A stretch of DNA of 64,000 bases. Origin: Silurus meridionalis. Lineage: Eukaryota > Chordata > Actinopteri > Siluriformes > Siluridae. Every line of letters starts with the position of its first letter. Position 1 is the first letter of the stretch. This document shows positions 38,505 through 48,808 of this stretch, in pieces. Below the pieces are notes generated by a model that did no database searches, had not been told where the DNA came from, and worked only from the letters and a program-made list of their open reading frames with translations. The position numbers and the translations under genes are program-made. Location: the NCBI RefSeq assembly GCF_014805685.1, contig NC_060909.1, positions 8,973,792 to 9,037,791 of the forward strand. Direction: 5' to 3'.

Positions 38505-38640
38505 TTTTCTAGAGGGATTTACAAATGAGCAGTTGAGGGTTAAGAGCCTTGCTCAAAGGCCCAGCAGTGGCAGCTTGGGATTTGAACTTGTGACCTTCTG
38601 ATCCAGAGTCCAATGCCTTGATCACTTTATCACATCCAAT
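38505..38640 (+). repeat. SINE-like dispersed repeat family C, partial
   Basis: GGGTTAAGAGCCTTGCTCAA, CCCAGCAGTGGCAGCTTGG and GTGACCTTCTGATCCAGAGT, parallel to 17770-17850. Confidence 0.55.
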
Positions 38641-38958
38641 ACAAGTGTGCATTTCCAAGAATGAGGTAACAGTCAGAAGAAGAACTACATAGTTCCATAG
38701 TTCTGGGGTTAAAAGTCCATGAGAGTCTGGGGTCCCGAGAAAAAAAAATTCTGGGTCATTCGTTTATTTTACAAATGAATATTAGAAATATTTTGTGCTA
38801 TTGACTTTAATAATTCAGTCACAAATTCAGTCCAGGTCAAGAGACGTTATAATAAACAATAACAATTTCTAAATAAACAAGGTCCATGCAAGTTCATTGG
38901 TTTTTGCTCTCCTGACACAACAAGCGTAGTCAAGACAACAAAACAGAATAATCGCATA

Positions 38959-39311
38959 CAGTTCGACCTCGATACTCCTCCCGAGTAACAAAAAATCACA
39001 AGGTTTTGACTCTTGATGGTTCCTTTTTCAAAGGGAATTGTACATGTACTGTACTGTCAAATCAACAAAAATTGTGAATTATTTGTCATAAATGTTTTAT
39101 TTACTACTTTACATGAATAATACAGTTTTTCAAACATTTTTATGTAATTTATTAGTACAAACTCTGTTTTGAAATGTTACACCGAACTTTCGAGCCACTC
39201 GCGGCTTCTCGCGAACGATCAGATTTGTCGCGAGTTACTCTCAGTCCGGTTCCAAATGAAAAGTCGAGAACTATCGAGGTCGCGCGTGTCGTGAGTATCG
39301 AGGTTCCACTG
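38959..39311. mobile_element. Pogo/Tigger-like MITE
   Basis: Seen: 353 bases flanked by TA (38957-38958 and 39312-39313), with inverted ends reading CAGTTCGACCTCGATACTC on the left and CAGTGGAACCTCGATACTC inward from the right. The inside is AT-rich on the left and unusually CpG-rich on the right (39180-39300). No transposase. TA duplication and CAGT...CCTCG ends suggest a pogo/Tigger-type non-autonomous element; this class is inferred from general knowledge of the ends. Confidence 0.75.
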
Positions 39312-39699
39312 TACTTGTGGTACTATTCTAGACTGTTACCGAGTGCTATTACAAACCATGGTTCCTATTACAGTCACCATTTGTCTCCTTGCTGCCTTCA
39401 AACTTTACTGAAAAATTCCCTAAATTTATCTCCAGAGAAATTTTCATTATAATCACGCAATAAAGTGTTCAGAGTGCAAAAGAGACATTTTATCAACAGA
39501 AATTCCTGTAAGTCATATATGAATCTGTCACACCTGAACGACGAGCTCAGAAAACATCAAGTTCAAAGCTATGAAGATCAGATTATGATTATGCGTAATA
39601 TACAAGAACGGACACTCATACATGGGTTATACTACTCTATGATGCGTTCCGAAGCAGACATAAAGTGGCAGTTTTTATTACATAGTCGCCATGGCTTGC

Positions 39700-39815
39700 T
39701 CATCAGGGATAAATGCACACCATTCACCTTGACTGTTGATTTCTGTAAAGCTGCTTTGAGACAATGTCTGTTGTGAAAAGCGCTATACAAATAAACTTGA
39801 CTTGACTTGACATGA
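39700..39815 (+). repeat. Retroposon-like 3' tail next to fto exon 6
   Basis: GTAAAGCTGCTTTGAGACAA, TGTGAAAAGCGCTATACAAA and a TTGAC/TGACT simple tail. A diverged relative (GTAAAGCTGCTTTGGGACAA) is at 15461-15480. Known: this string is a frequent 3' end of fish retroposons. Confidence 0.6.
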
Positions 39816-39834
39816 CACACAACCAAAAACACAC

Positions 39835-39978
39835 CTCATTATGGATGTCCTCTATGTGCTGTAAGGTGGAGAGGAGAAGTGAGCGCAGACTCTTAGTGCC
39901 AGTTTCAGGATCTGTGTGCAAGTTCTCCAAAGCTTCAGAGCAGCGTTTCTGGATGTACTCCAACGTTCCTGTTGTACA
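39835..39978 (-). CDS. fto: fto exon 6 (junction to the C-terminal helical domain)
   Basis: Seen: 48 codons in phase 0, acceptor TTCTTTGCAG and donor GAG/GTGTGT. The start TTGTLEYIQKRC matches human STGTLDYILQRC, and the end HIEDIHNE matches the human EEIHNE that leads into exon 7. Between them is a leucine-rich helical stretch of similar length to human but divergent sequence. This exon links the jelly-roll to the helical C-terminal domain, which is needed for stability of the catalytic fold. About 20 bases past the donor (39779-39815) begins the TTGAC-type tail of an interspersed repeat, so a repeat sits almost against this splice site. Confidence 0.93.
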
Positions 39979-41075
39979 CTGCAAAGAATTTATATTAAAA
40001 CGTTATTAAACATCACATGCTTGACCCCACGTACAATAATTTAATAATATATCTGTTGGATTAGCACCAAAAAGTTTATTTGTTCAGCTTTTTTAAATGT
40101 CAACAGGAAGAAATATGAGAATTAAAGAATCATAAGAACACAGGAAGATGAGAAGAAGAATTATAATGTAGAAGTGACCGAATAGGTGGATTGAAAAAAT
40201 ATTGCTGGTCTCATATCCTGACAAAACTGATGCAGCATCCCATAATTCCAGTTCCATAAAATCTAATGATGTGTTTACTAGAAAGTTATAAATGTAGCTA
40301 AGGGTATGGTATCAGTTGTAGGTTTTGAGTTCATGTTAACCAGTTTCAGTTCAGTTAATGTTCATGTTCAGTCGGATTCCGAATAATTGGCACCTCTAAT
40401 GAGAATGGCCATTATTTATATTGTATTTATATTAAATAAAAAAAATTTAAAAACGCATTTATCACAATGTGACGAGGTGATATGTCAAACAAATTATTAG
40501 AGAAATTTTCTGTATAGACTAAAATTAAAAACACAAGAAGGGCATTTAAGTAGAAAAAAATCTTTTTTCTCTCTGCTTTTGGCCAAATATGAGGCAGCTT
40601 ACATTGAACATGAAGAATAATAAATGCAATGCATGTTATAATTAGTGCTTATGAGTCAGATTTTTAAGGTTAAACAATAAAAAAAACCCTGTTTACATTA
40701 AAAACAAGGGGAGGAGAAGAAGAAGAAGCAAACCCCAAGATAATATTTTAAATGAAGGCAAGTCAATCAATCTATCTATTAATCCATCCATCTATTATAT
40801 ATATTTATGCAATTTATGCATGCTTATAGCTTTTTTATTGTCACTCGTTCAGAATCAGATAATAAATAAAATGGAAATAATGTAAGTTATGTATTCTTTC
40901 TGTGCGGCCCGGTACCAATTGACCCACAGACCGGTGCCGGTCCGCGGCCCAGGGTTTGGGGGCCGCTGCGTACAGTGTTAAACGCCAGTCCAATGAGAAC
41001 ATGCAAAATATGTTCACTGCAAAGTATTTTTACAGGTCAACAGCTACTAAGGAGAGGCAGGGATTAGTGTCTGAC
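39979..41075 (-). other. fto: fto intron 5
   Basis: A 1.1-kb, AT-rich intron. Nothing recognised in 39979-40900 except poly-A/T runs and a short AGA/GAA run near 40710. A fragment of a hAT-like repeat lies at 40902-40971, about 100 bases from exon 5. Confidence 0.8.
40902..40971. mobile_element. hAT-like repeat fragment
   Basis: Seen: a CpG-rich 70-base island in AT-rich intron, containing GCGGCCCGGTACCAATTGAC and CCGGTCCGCGGCCCAGGG. This wording is common in fish hAT-derived repeats; only this part is present. Confidence 0.55.
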
Positions 41076-41155
41076 CTGTGCAACCCGATGTGTCGAGCTG
41101 AATCTGGCGGCATCTCCTGCAAGTACGCAATGCTGGTGTGTCCTGTTCAGATCAT
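41076..41155 (-). CDS. fto: fto exon 5 (second metal His and 2-oxoglutarate Arg)
   Basis: Seen: 80 bases between TTGTGTAG and a CAG/GTCAGA donor. The translation [14 protein letters not shown] then [13 protein letters not shown] contains the third iron ligand (second His of THQHC, human H307), the Arg equivalent to R316 (the residue altered in a human lethal syndrome), Ser318 and R322. Entry phase 1, exit phase 0, which matches both neighbours. All catalytic residues of this segment are conserved, so the gene looks functional. The exon is short and only recognisable by homology. Confidence 0.95.
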
Positions 41156-41469
41156 CTACACAAACACAAAAACAGGCATTTAACACAGACCTCTTACTGG
41201 CATTTTACTGTCCTTTTATTTAAACCCGGATGTGCAAACACATATTTTGATTTATATCTTGTTAATAAAATCTGCTTTAAAGAAGTTAGAATGTGATGTG
41301 TGAAATTGGCTGAAGTGATAAAGGATTACCGTGGCATGCTTTGCTGAGCACTGTGTAACGATGAAAGGCCAGAAAAAATAAATAACTAAAAAAAAAAAAC
41401 TAAAGTGTGTTTTTCTTTCCTGGCCGCTTATACCTCCCTCTAGTATTACATCCTTTTAAGGTCGCTTTA

Positions 41470-42080
41470 TATCCAATAATGTGGGATCACTCTCGACCCG
41501 GGCCCTCTCACGCTCTTTGAATGAATCATGAGGCGAAACAAATTCCCGTAATAAATATCTATCATTATTCTCTTGTCATCAGGCTTGCCTCCTGTCTGCG
41601 CAAGGAAGCAGGCTTTTAAATCTATTGGGTCAAAGCGTCTGTCCACTCCCAGGAGCATTCGAAACTGGAAATCTTATTACGGGGCTGAGGCTCGCTGCTC
41701 GCCCCACCGCATTGTTCCTTCTTTAACCAGCCTCGAAATTCCATTTGGTGCAAATACAAGTGATTCAATTTGCACTCAGCGGCTCGGGCATTAGCAAATC
41801 GAGGAGCCGGGCCGCGACAAAATACTGTTTCGGGAAATTAAAGGCAAAAGCGTGGCGCTGTCTTGTGCTTCCTGACAGCCGTAAATCTCAAACCCGGAGC
41901 AGAGCTTTAGAGGAATTTGATTTCTTTATACATCATCCGGAGTTAATGCTGCAAATCACTGGCGCCATTTTGAAATTGTAGTGGTGAGTCTAATTAATAA
42001 CCCGCTGCCCGGGAGCGGTTTAAGTCCACATCGTTTATTCATGAAGCAGGTTTACAAACTCATCAATCATCAAACGTGTG
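41470..42080. promoter_or_regulatory. Strong candidate conserved element (fto intron 4)
   Basis: 610 bases of complex sequence with CpG and homeodomain cores: CCCGTAATAAATATC (41546), CTTTTAAATCTATTGGG, GGCATTAGCAAATCGAGG (41787), GAGTCTAATTAATAACCCG (41986) and CATCAATCATCAAACG. Frames on either strand are short and mutually inconsistent. This is the most enhancer-like block between exons 5 and 4. Confidence 0.5.
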
Positions 42081-42189
42081 AACATTTAGTCTCTGGTTTC
42101 TTCCTGGAGTCGCTGTAAATGATCAAAGTATGCGGGATAAAAAAAGACTCCGGGTTCTAAAGAGATGAACATGTCTAACGAGAGACAAT

Positions 42190-42263
42190 AAAAGGTGTGT
42201 GTGAGTGAGTGTGTGTGCGTGTATATGTGTGTGTGTGTGGGTGTGTGTGTAAGAGAGAGAGAG

Positions 42264-42316
<53 letters not shown>

Positions 42317-42458
42317 GAGAGTGGGTGTTCCACAGAGAGCAGAAGAAAATATAAGCCAACTGTGATTAGTCATGCTCGTACACAGCAAATGACGGACATA
42401 AAAAGTGTCCTTACTGAGGTCATCGAGTACCTCCGAGAACAATACAGTGTGTGTGTGT

Positions 42459-42513
<55 letters not shown>
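42190..42513 (+). repeat. GT, GA and TG microsatellites in fto intron 4
   Basis: Interrupted GT 42195-42250, GA 42254-42314 and TG 42461-42513, leading into the 40-base minisatellite. Confidence 0.96.
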
Positions 42514-42514
<1 letters not shown>

Positions 42515-42559
42515 CATGAGTTTAAAATAAGGGCATCTGCTGGAACCATCAGCATAAAG

Positions 42560-44282
42560 AGGCCTCTAGTTCTTTCACTCTTTCTCACTCTCTATGTCTC
42601 CGTCTACCTCTCTTTTACTCTCTATACCTCTATCTGTCTCTGTCTACCTCTCCCTCACTCTCTATACCTCTATCTATCTCTGTCTACCTCTCTCTCACTC
42701 TCTATACCTCTCTCTCACTCTTTATACCTCTATCTGTCTCTGTCTACCTCACTCTTACTCTCTATACCTCTATCTGTTTCTGTCTACCTCTCCCTCACTC
42801 TCTATACCTCTTTCTGTCTCTGTCTACCTCACTCTCACTCTCTATACCTCTATCTGTCTCTGTCTACCTCTCCCTCACTCTCTATACCTCTATCTGTCTT
42901 TGTCTCATGGTCTATACCTCTATTTGTCTCTCTCTCTCTCTCTCTGTCTTTGTGTACCTCTCAATCTCTGTCTCTCTGTTTTTCGATCTACCTCTCTTTC
43001 ACTCTTTATACCTCTATCTGTCTCTGTCTACCTCTCTCTCACTCTATACCTCTATCTGCCTCTGTCTACCTCACTCTCACTCTCTATACCTCTATCTGTC
43101 TCTGTCTATCTCTCTCTCACTCTCTATACCTCTATCTGCCTCTGTCTACCTCTCTCTCTCTCTATACCTCTCTCACTCTTTATACCTCTATCTGTCTCTG
43201 TCTACCTCACTCTTACTCTCTATACCTCTATCTGTTTCTGTCTACCTCTCCTCACTCTCTATACCTCTTTCTGTCTCTGTCTACCTCACTCTCACCTCTA
43301 TACCTCTATCTGTCTCTGTCTACCTCTCCTCACTCTCTATACCTCTATCTGTCTTTGTCTCATGGTCTATACCTCTATTTGTCTCTCTCTCTCTCTCTCT
43401 CTCTCTCTTTGTGTACCTCTCAATCTCTGTCTCTCTGTTTTTCGATCTACCTCTCTTTCACTCTTTATACCTCTATCTGTCTCTGTCTACCTCTCTCTCA
43501 CTCTCTATACCTCTATCTGCCTCTGTCTACCTCACTCTCACCTCTATACCTCTATCTGTCTCTGTCTATCTCTCTCTCACCTCTATACCTCTATCTGCCT
43601 CTGTCTACCTCTCTCTCACTCTCTATACCTCTATCAGCCTCTGTCTACCTCTCTCTCACTCTCTATAGCTCTATCTTTCTCTGTCTATCTTTCTCTCACT
43701 CTCTATACCTCTATCTGTCTCTGTCTACCTCTTTCCTCTCTATACCTCTATCTGTCTCTGTCTACCTCACTCTTACTCTCTATACCTCTATCTGCCTCTG
43801 TCTACCTCACTCTCACCTCTATACCTCTATCTGCCTCTGTCTACCTCACTCTTACCTCTATACCTCTATCTGTCTCTGTCTATCTCTCTCTCACTCTCTA
43901 TACCTCTATCAGCCTCTGTCTACCTCTCTCACTCTCTATAGCTCTATCTTTCTCTGTCTATCTCTCTCTCACTCTCTATACCTCTATCTGTCTCTGTCTA
44001 CTGCTCTCACCTCTATAGCTCTATCTGTCTCTGTCTACCTCTCTCACTCTCTATAGCTCTATCAGTCTCTGTCTACTGCTCTCTCACTCTCTATAGCTCT
44101 ATCAGTCTCTGTCTACCTCTTTCCCACTCTCTACACCTCTATCTGTCTCTGTCTACCTCTCTCCCACTCTCTATACCTCTATCTGTCTCTGTGTACATCT
44201 CTCCCACTCTCTATACCTCTATCTGTCTCTGTCTACCTTTCTCTCATGGTCTATACATCTATTTATCTCTCTCTCACTGTCT

Positions 44283-44330
<48 letters not shown>

Positions 44331-44560
44331 ATGTGTACCTCTCAATCTCTGTGTCTCTCTGTTTCTATTCATCTCTCACTCTGTATTCAGCTCTATCTCT
44401 GTCTACCTTCCTCTCACTCTCTACATGTCTCTCTGTCTTCCTCCCTCACTCTCTATTCACCTCTTTTACACTCTTTATGTCTGTCTACCTTTCATTCTAT
44501 GTCTCTTACTATGACTCCCTGTATCTGTCTACCTCTCTCTTGCTCTCTGTCTTTCTTTCT
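42560..44560 (+). repeat. CT-rich minisatellite with 40-base unit
   Basis: About 2 kb of tandem units of the form CTCTATACCTCTATCTGTCT and CTGTCTACCTCTCTCTCACT (40 bases, with shortened variants). A higher-order duplication is visible: the TCATGGTCTATACCTCTATT block and following TTTTCGATCTACCTC occur at 42905-42995 and again at 43361-43450. As 40 is not a multiple of 3 and the unit has no stop, all three plus frames stay open, giving spurious frames of up to 531 codons. Confidence 0.93.
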
Positions 44561-44743
44561 GTCCTTTTTTGAAATGTTCATGCTGTTCCCATCTAGAGAC
44601 GCTCAAACATTTTGGCTCTTAAACATTTTCACATTCAACTCCTGCCAGATTTTATCTGCTGATTTGAATTGTCAATAAACAGCTTGCACTCACTTTCATC
44701 CATCTGCCTCTGCAAATGCATGTTATGGCTTATGCCCAAAAGA

Positions 44744-44745
<2 letters not shown>

Positions 44746-44806
<61 letters not shown>
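44746..44806 (+). repeat. (TG)n(TA)n abutting the fto exon 4 donor
   Basis: TG to about 44797 and TATATATA to 44806. On the transcribed strand this reads GTATATATACACACAC, so the repeat includes the donor dinucleotide's neighbours. Confidence 0.97.
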
Positions 44807-44807
44807 C

Positions 44808-45038
44808 CTGTCATGTAATAGCAGTCTCCAGACTGCAGTGGCAGCGCTAACCCTGGTGTGTGGATGTCCCAGGCCACCTTCAAGCCCACACGCCAGCACA
44901 CCTTCTCTTTCTTCCCTTCTGCTTCCTTTTGACTCGTCCCCTCCTCCCCTGCTTCTTCCGCTTCTTCTTGGCTCCCTCCTTCTCCATCTCCTTTCTCTCC
45001 TTCATTTGATGTCTGTCCTTCTTTCTTCTCTGGCTTTA
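44808..45038 (-). CDS. fto: fto exon 4 (acidic loop and 2-oxoglutarate-binding strand)
   Basis: Seen: 231 bases, phase 1 at both ends; the single base left by exon 3 completes the first codon. The last third reads [18 protein letters not shown] then QSGDCYYMT, matching the human strand pair ending GDCYFM; its first Tyr corresponds to Y295, a 2-oxoglutarate ligand. The first ~45 residues are a Lys/Glu/Gly-rich low-complexity stretch where human FTO has only about 20 residues, so the surface loop after the HxD motif is enlarged. The donor GTATAT at 44807 runs straight into a TA/CA microsatellite. Acceptor CAACAG at 45044-45039 has only a modest pyrimidine tract. The exact acceptor is inferred from phase. 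Confidence 0.93.
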
Positions 45039-45114
45039 CTGTTGTCAACACACACCAACAAAGTAAAAGTCTAAACTAAACTCCTGCTGGATTTTATTAT
45101 TAGCAGTAGTAGCA

Positions 45115-45300
45115 TTGGACGGCTTTAAATGTGGTAGCATTACACTTTCCCTTTACTGTAATTAAGTGGCTCAAACATGTTCCAGCATGACATACTCCCA
45201 GAACAACAAGTGTCCTGCACAGAGCCAACCCTTGCAGAACACCTTTGGGTTGAACTGGAACACTGGTACTCACCTCACCCACCATCAATACCTGTCCCCT
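45115..45300 (-). repeat. Dispersed repeat family B, inverted copy
   Basis: GTTCCAGCATGACATACTCC and AGTGTCCTGCACAGAGCC are the complement of the 'gtgcacaggaacactatcatgctgg' type block at 60832-60860. Flanks not delimited. Confidence 0.5.
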
Positions 45301-45929
45301 ATATAGCTCTTATACATAAATGACCACATATTAAAGGGTTGCATTGGGATTTGGATCCACGGGACAGAGATTCGATGCTATGGAATATTCACACAGCATA
45401 GTAGAAGTAACGTAATGACTGTACTGTAGTATTAATAGTAATAGTAACAGCAGTAGTAATAGTACTATAGCTAGTAGCAGCCGCAACAACATCATGACTG
45501 GAATCGTCACTGATGGACGTACAGCCATCTTTGAAGTGTTTACACCATTCAAATATCTAGTGGAGCGTAGAGAATACCATTTTACATTTTTGTTTTATTT
45601 CGGTTTTAAGTTTTGCAGTCAACAGAATGTTTTGGTTATTTATTTTTATTTTTTTTTAATGACATCTGCCCGTTTCCAAAACTCGTTTCAGTGTTTTCTA
45701 TGCAACGACAAAAATTAATCTCCAATGAATTCTTCATTCTGGTGAATTGAGCTACAATTTTATCTTAAAATGTAATACTGAAAGTAATAATTAAACCATA
45801 TAACGTATAATGGCAATATAATTAAACGTTATTGGTGTAAATACCCCCCCAAGTTTGTCTTGCATGAAACTGGTCCGTGATCCATATAGAGTCCGCTGGT
45901 TTAGTATCGGTAATAACATTAATTTTAAT

Positions 45930-46145
45930 TCAGTAATAGTAGCAGTATAATTATTAGAAGTAGTAGTAGTAAATATTGTAGCAACATAGAAACAGTAATA
46001 TAGTATTAAAAGCAATAATGAAAGTTGTAGTAGTAATAATAATAGTAGCAGTATTTGTAGAAGTAGTAGCACAATTAGTATTAGTATTAAGGGTAGTAGC
46101 ACTAGAAATAGTAGTAGTAAAAGCAGTAGTATTACTAGTGGTAAA
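45930..46145 (+). repeat. Degenerate AGT/AAT trinucleotide tract
   Basis: Runs of AGTAGTAGT and AATAATAGTAG over about 200 bases; similar shorter tracts at 45425-45485 and 46325-46440. Confidence 0.85.
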
Positions 46146-46189
46146 AAGTGATAGCGAAAGTACTACTAGCCTATGATGAAAAGGTCTAA

Positions 46190-46310
46190 CCACCACTGGG
46201 CTGCCACTACTGGGCCCTTTAGCAAGGCCCTTAATTAATCATAAACTGCTCAGTTGTATAAATGTAAGTAGCTCTGTATAAAGGTGTCTGCCAAATGCCA
46301 TCAATTTAAA
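46190..46310 (-). repeat. SINE-like dispersed repeat family C, inverted
   Basis: AGCAAGGCCCTTAATTAATC and GTCTGCCAAATGCCATCAAT are complements of the family C core and its CATTTGGCAGATGCC end. Confidence 0.55.
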
Positions 46311-46779
46311 TGTAGTTCTGGTTGCAGTAGTAATAGTAGTAGAGGTATGCAGTGGAAGTAATAGTAGCATAGTTACATTTCTAAAGTTTTACTAGTATTA
46401 CTGTTAAGTACTACTAAAATAATACTTAAATAATACTAAAGTCCTCGATTCTATTTGAAGAAAAGATTATATTTCTATTTCATATATCTTCCAAAGAATC
46501 TGGAAAATAAAAGCTGGACACCAACATCAGTATTCTTACTTTTAACCATGAGAATTATTAACACTGTTATCAGCACAGACTTGAATCTACAGCATTGCTA
46601 TTTACAGCTAACGGGCAAATAGTGTTCAAAGAAAAGAAATGACTCTGGAGGCATTTTCCTCTTCTCACCTTCGTAAAAGAGAGAGAACAATAACCAAAGA
46701 AGAAATCATAAAGCAAAGGGCAGCTGAGTAAAATCAATACTAAATTCCTCTCAGAGGCCAAGCCCAGAGCAGGACGTTC

Positions 46780-47010
46780 TCTTTGCTCAGCAGGGATAAA
46801 TAGTAACTTAATTTCAGCCCCGTGTTCTCTGACACAGCTCTCAAAGGGCTGCCAGCACGGAGAGCATCAGCGCCTGCTCGGGATTCAATCAGGAGCGCTG
46901 CTCCATCTGATGAAAATCATGTCCGAATTGTTTATTTTCGAAGTAACCACATATCAGAGATTGGAGATGGGCTGAAGTAATCAGTCACCAACAGATAGAC
47001 GAGCTGTTTC
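46780..47010. promoter_or_regulatory. Candidate conserved element (fto intron 3)
   Basis: Unique GC-richer sequence with CAAAGGGCTGCCAGCACGG, ATTCAATCAGGAGCGCTGC, GAATTGTTTATTTTCG and GAAGTAATCAGTCACC. No frame, no repeat wording. Confidence 0.42.
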
Positions 47011-48808
47011 CTATTTTGAATGAAAGTTGGTACTTGAAGATGAGGTGTTAAGCACAGGAACTTTGCTGAGGTATGGAAAATGTGTAAAGAAAAAAAAAAC
47101 ACCAGTCCTCATGAAAATGGCTTTCTAAAAGCTCTGCTCACTTCACAGTGCATTACTGTATTACAAACCAGATCGATCCAGGACCAGGCCCAAAGGGGCA
47201 TGCACGATGAAAATCCTGCACATGCTAATGCCGGAATAGCCTAAGATCTTATAAAAAAAAAAATAATAAAAAAATAAAAAAAAAAGAGACGAGCCTCCTG
47301 GTAGTGATTCTGTCTAGCCGTCTCTGCAGAGCTTCACAGCGACACACACTAAAGCGAGCGCTGCAGCTGGTGTGTGTTCACATAGGAACAGCTTTTGTCA
47401 GTGAACCGAGAGGTCAATTTGGCCTCACACACACAGACACTACACATTGAGGTACTGTGTTTTAAAGCAGACTCCAGAAAGGTCAGAGGTCAAATTGGTG
47501 GGTAGGATATGGGTGAAACAAAGCTAAGACAGGTGGTTCTCTTTAGAGAAACATGTATGAGAACGGGTAAGTGTAGAGTCGGGGTGTGTTGCCTTAATTG
47601 TTGCCGAATCGTGGTGGGTCTCTGCACACTTGTTGGCTTTGCTTTGCTCAAGACCAATTCTTGACAAATCAAAACCATATCATGGGTGAAGATCTGGTGA
47701 GACCGGATTCTAATGTCACATGCTCAACCTTCATTGGAAAGGCTAGAAGCCTATTTTTAAAGCTATTAACTATTTTATATGACATTTTGCATAAAGTGTT
47801 GTTTTTATGCTCCTAAATGGGAAAAGAGGGTTTCTGCAAATTGAAGACTTTTCAAGACCTTTTTACCACCAACAGGAATTAAATTTAAGTCGAACGATAT
47901 CAGGACTAGCGAAAGAACTACAACACCACGGAAACAAACAAATACAAACCTTCTAAAGTGCTGTGGGAGCATTTCAGTGGGCATTAGAGTTGCCCTTATA
48001 CGGACATTCGGACTATTAAGACCTGTTTAAAATTAATTTTAATTATTTAAAATTAAAACTGCAAATTTAAAACTTTTAAAGGTCTCCATCCAAAATAGGG
48101 TCCTGCATTAGTGAGTCCACATTAGTGAGGATTTGGGGTTCTTTTTCTAGCTCGCAGCGAGTTTTAAAATTAAACCCGGCTTCAGACTGCTTGGGATTTC
48201 TTTGGGTAGTTAACGATGAATTAATTATCTATGAAGAAACTCAATCTAATAATTGAATCTAGAACCCATAAACATACATTGTTTGTCTTTCTGTGGTTTT
48301 ACCAAGAACACGAAATACAATATCTGATTTAAGAACCACTGGAGAACCTACTAAAGGTTTATATTTTAAGAGCTGATTACTTTTTTAATGGTACAGGCAT
48401 TAACCAGGGGTCAAAGGCCATGAATGAAGAAGGCTACTACTGGCAGTAGAAGTGAAGTATAAATAATTAGCAGATTTTTATACACATTCAGTATTCCCTA
48501 CATAATGATCCTCTCCATAACAACACATCCTTCCATCAGCACCTAAGGGAATATGTTTTCAAAAAACATTTTTATTGCTTCAGTACATTTCATGAGAATT
48601 CCTGTAAAATCTGGTAGCACTCTGTCAACACACTGATGTTTTTCCCCCCATTGTGTTTTATATGTCATTCATAGTTGCAGAAATCTTTCAATTATTCGAT
48701 CCTCCTTGCAATAATGATAAACTACAATTTTGCTAACGATTCATGTCAATTCTTTGATCGTGTTTCACACTAACTCGGTGTTACACACTGTTTGTGTCAC
48801 GCCCTCAC

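Larger units (their letters stand above)
33058..39834 (-). other. fto: fto intron 6
   Basis: A 6.8-kb intron. The half nearest exon 7 is a G-rich minisatellite (33268-34815). Next come an unrecognised T-rich stretch with a degenerate end of the array (34816-35600), a CpG-richer complex block (36010-36440), a Tc1-like fragment (36735-36860), copies of two dispersed repeats (38105-38440 and 38505-38640), a pogo-like MITE (38959-39311), and a repeat tail against exon 6 (39700-39815). 37040-38100 shows nothing that can be named. Confidence 0.75.
41156..44807 (-). other. fto: fto intron 4
   Basis: A 3.65-kb intron made of three parts: a complex, apparently unique block (41470-42080) proposed as a conserved regulatory element, GT and GA microsatellites (42190-42513), and a CT-rich minisatellite (42560-44560). 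The first ~60 transcribed bases of the intron are TA/CA microsatellite. Confidence 0.8.
45039..48808 (-). other. fto: fto intron 3
   Basis: A 3.8-kb intron. It contains an inverted-orientation copy of a dispersed repeat (45115-45300), degenerate AGT/AAT trinucleotide tracts (45425-45485 and 45930-46145), a short repeat fragment (46190-46310), a complex unique block (46780-47010) and a second GC-richer stretch (47285-47480). 47820-48780 is AT-rich with nothing recognised. Confidence 0.78.

Noticed and set aside
42461..44056. 531-codon plus-strand open frame, Ser/Leu/Tyr/Cys-rich
   Set aside because: It is the translation of a 40-base CT minisatellite and a TG array; all three frames are open because the unit lacks stops.
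45494..45718. 74-codon plus frame between trinucleotide tracts
   Set aside because: AT-rich, Phe/Tyr-rich composition and opposite to the gene; consistent with chance.
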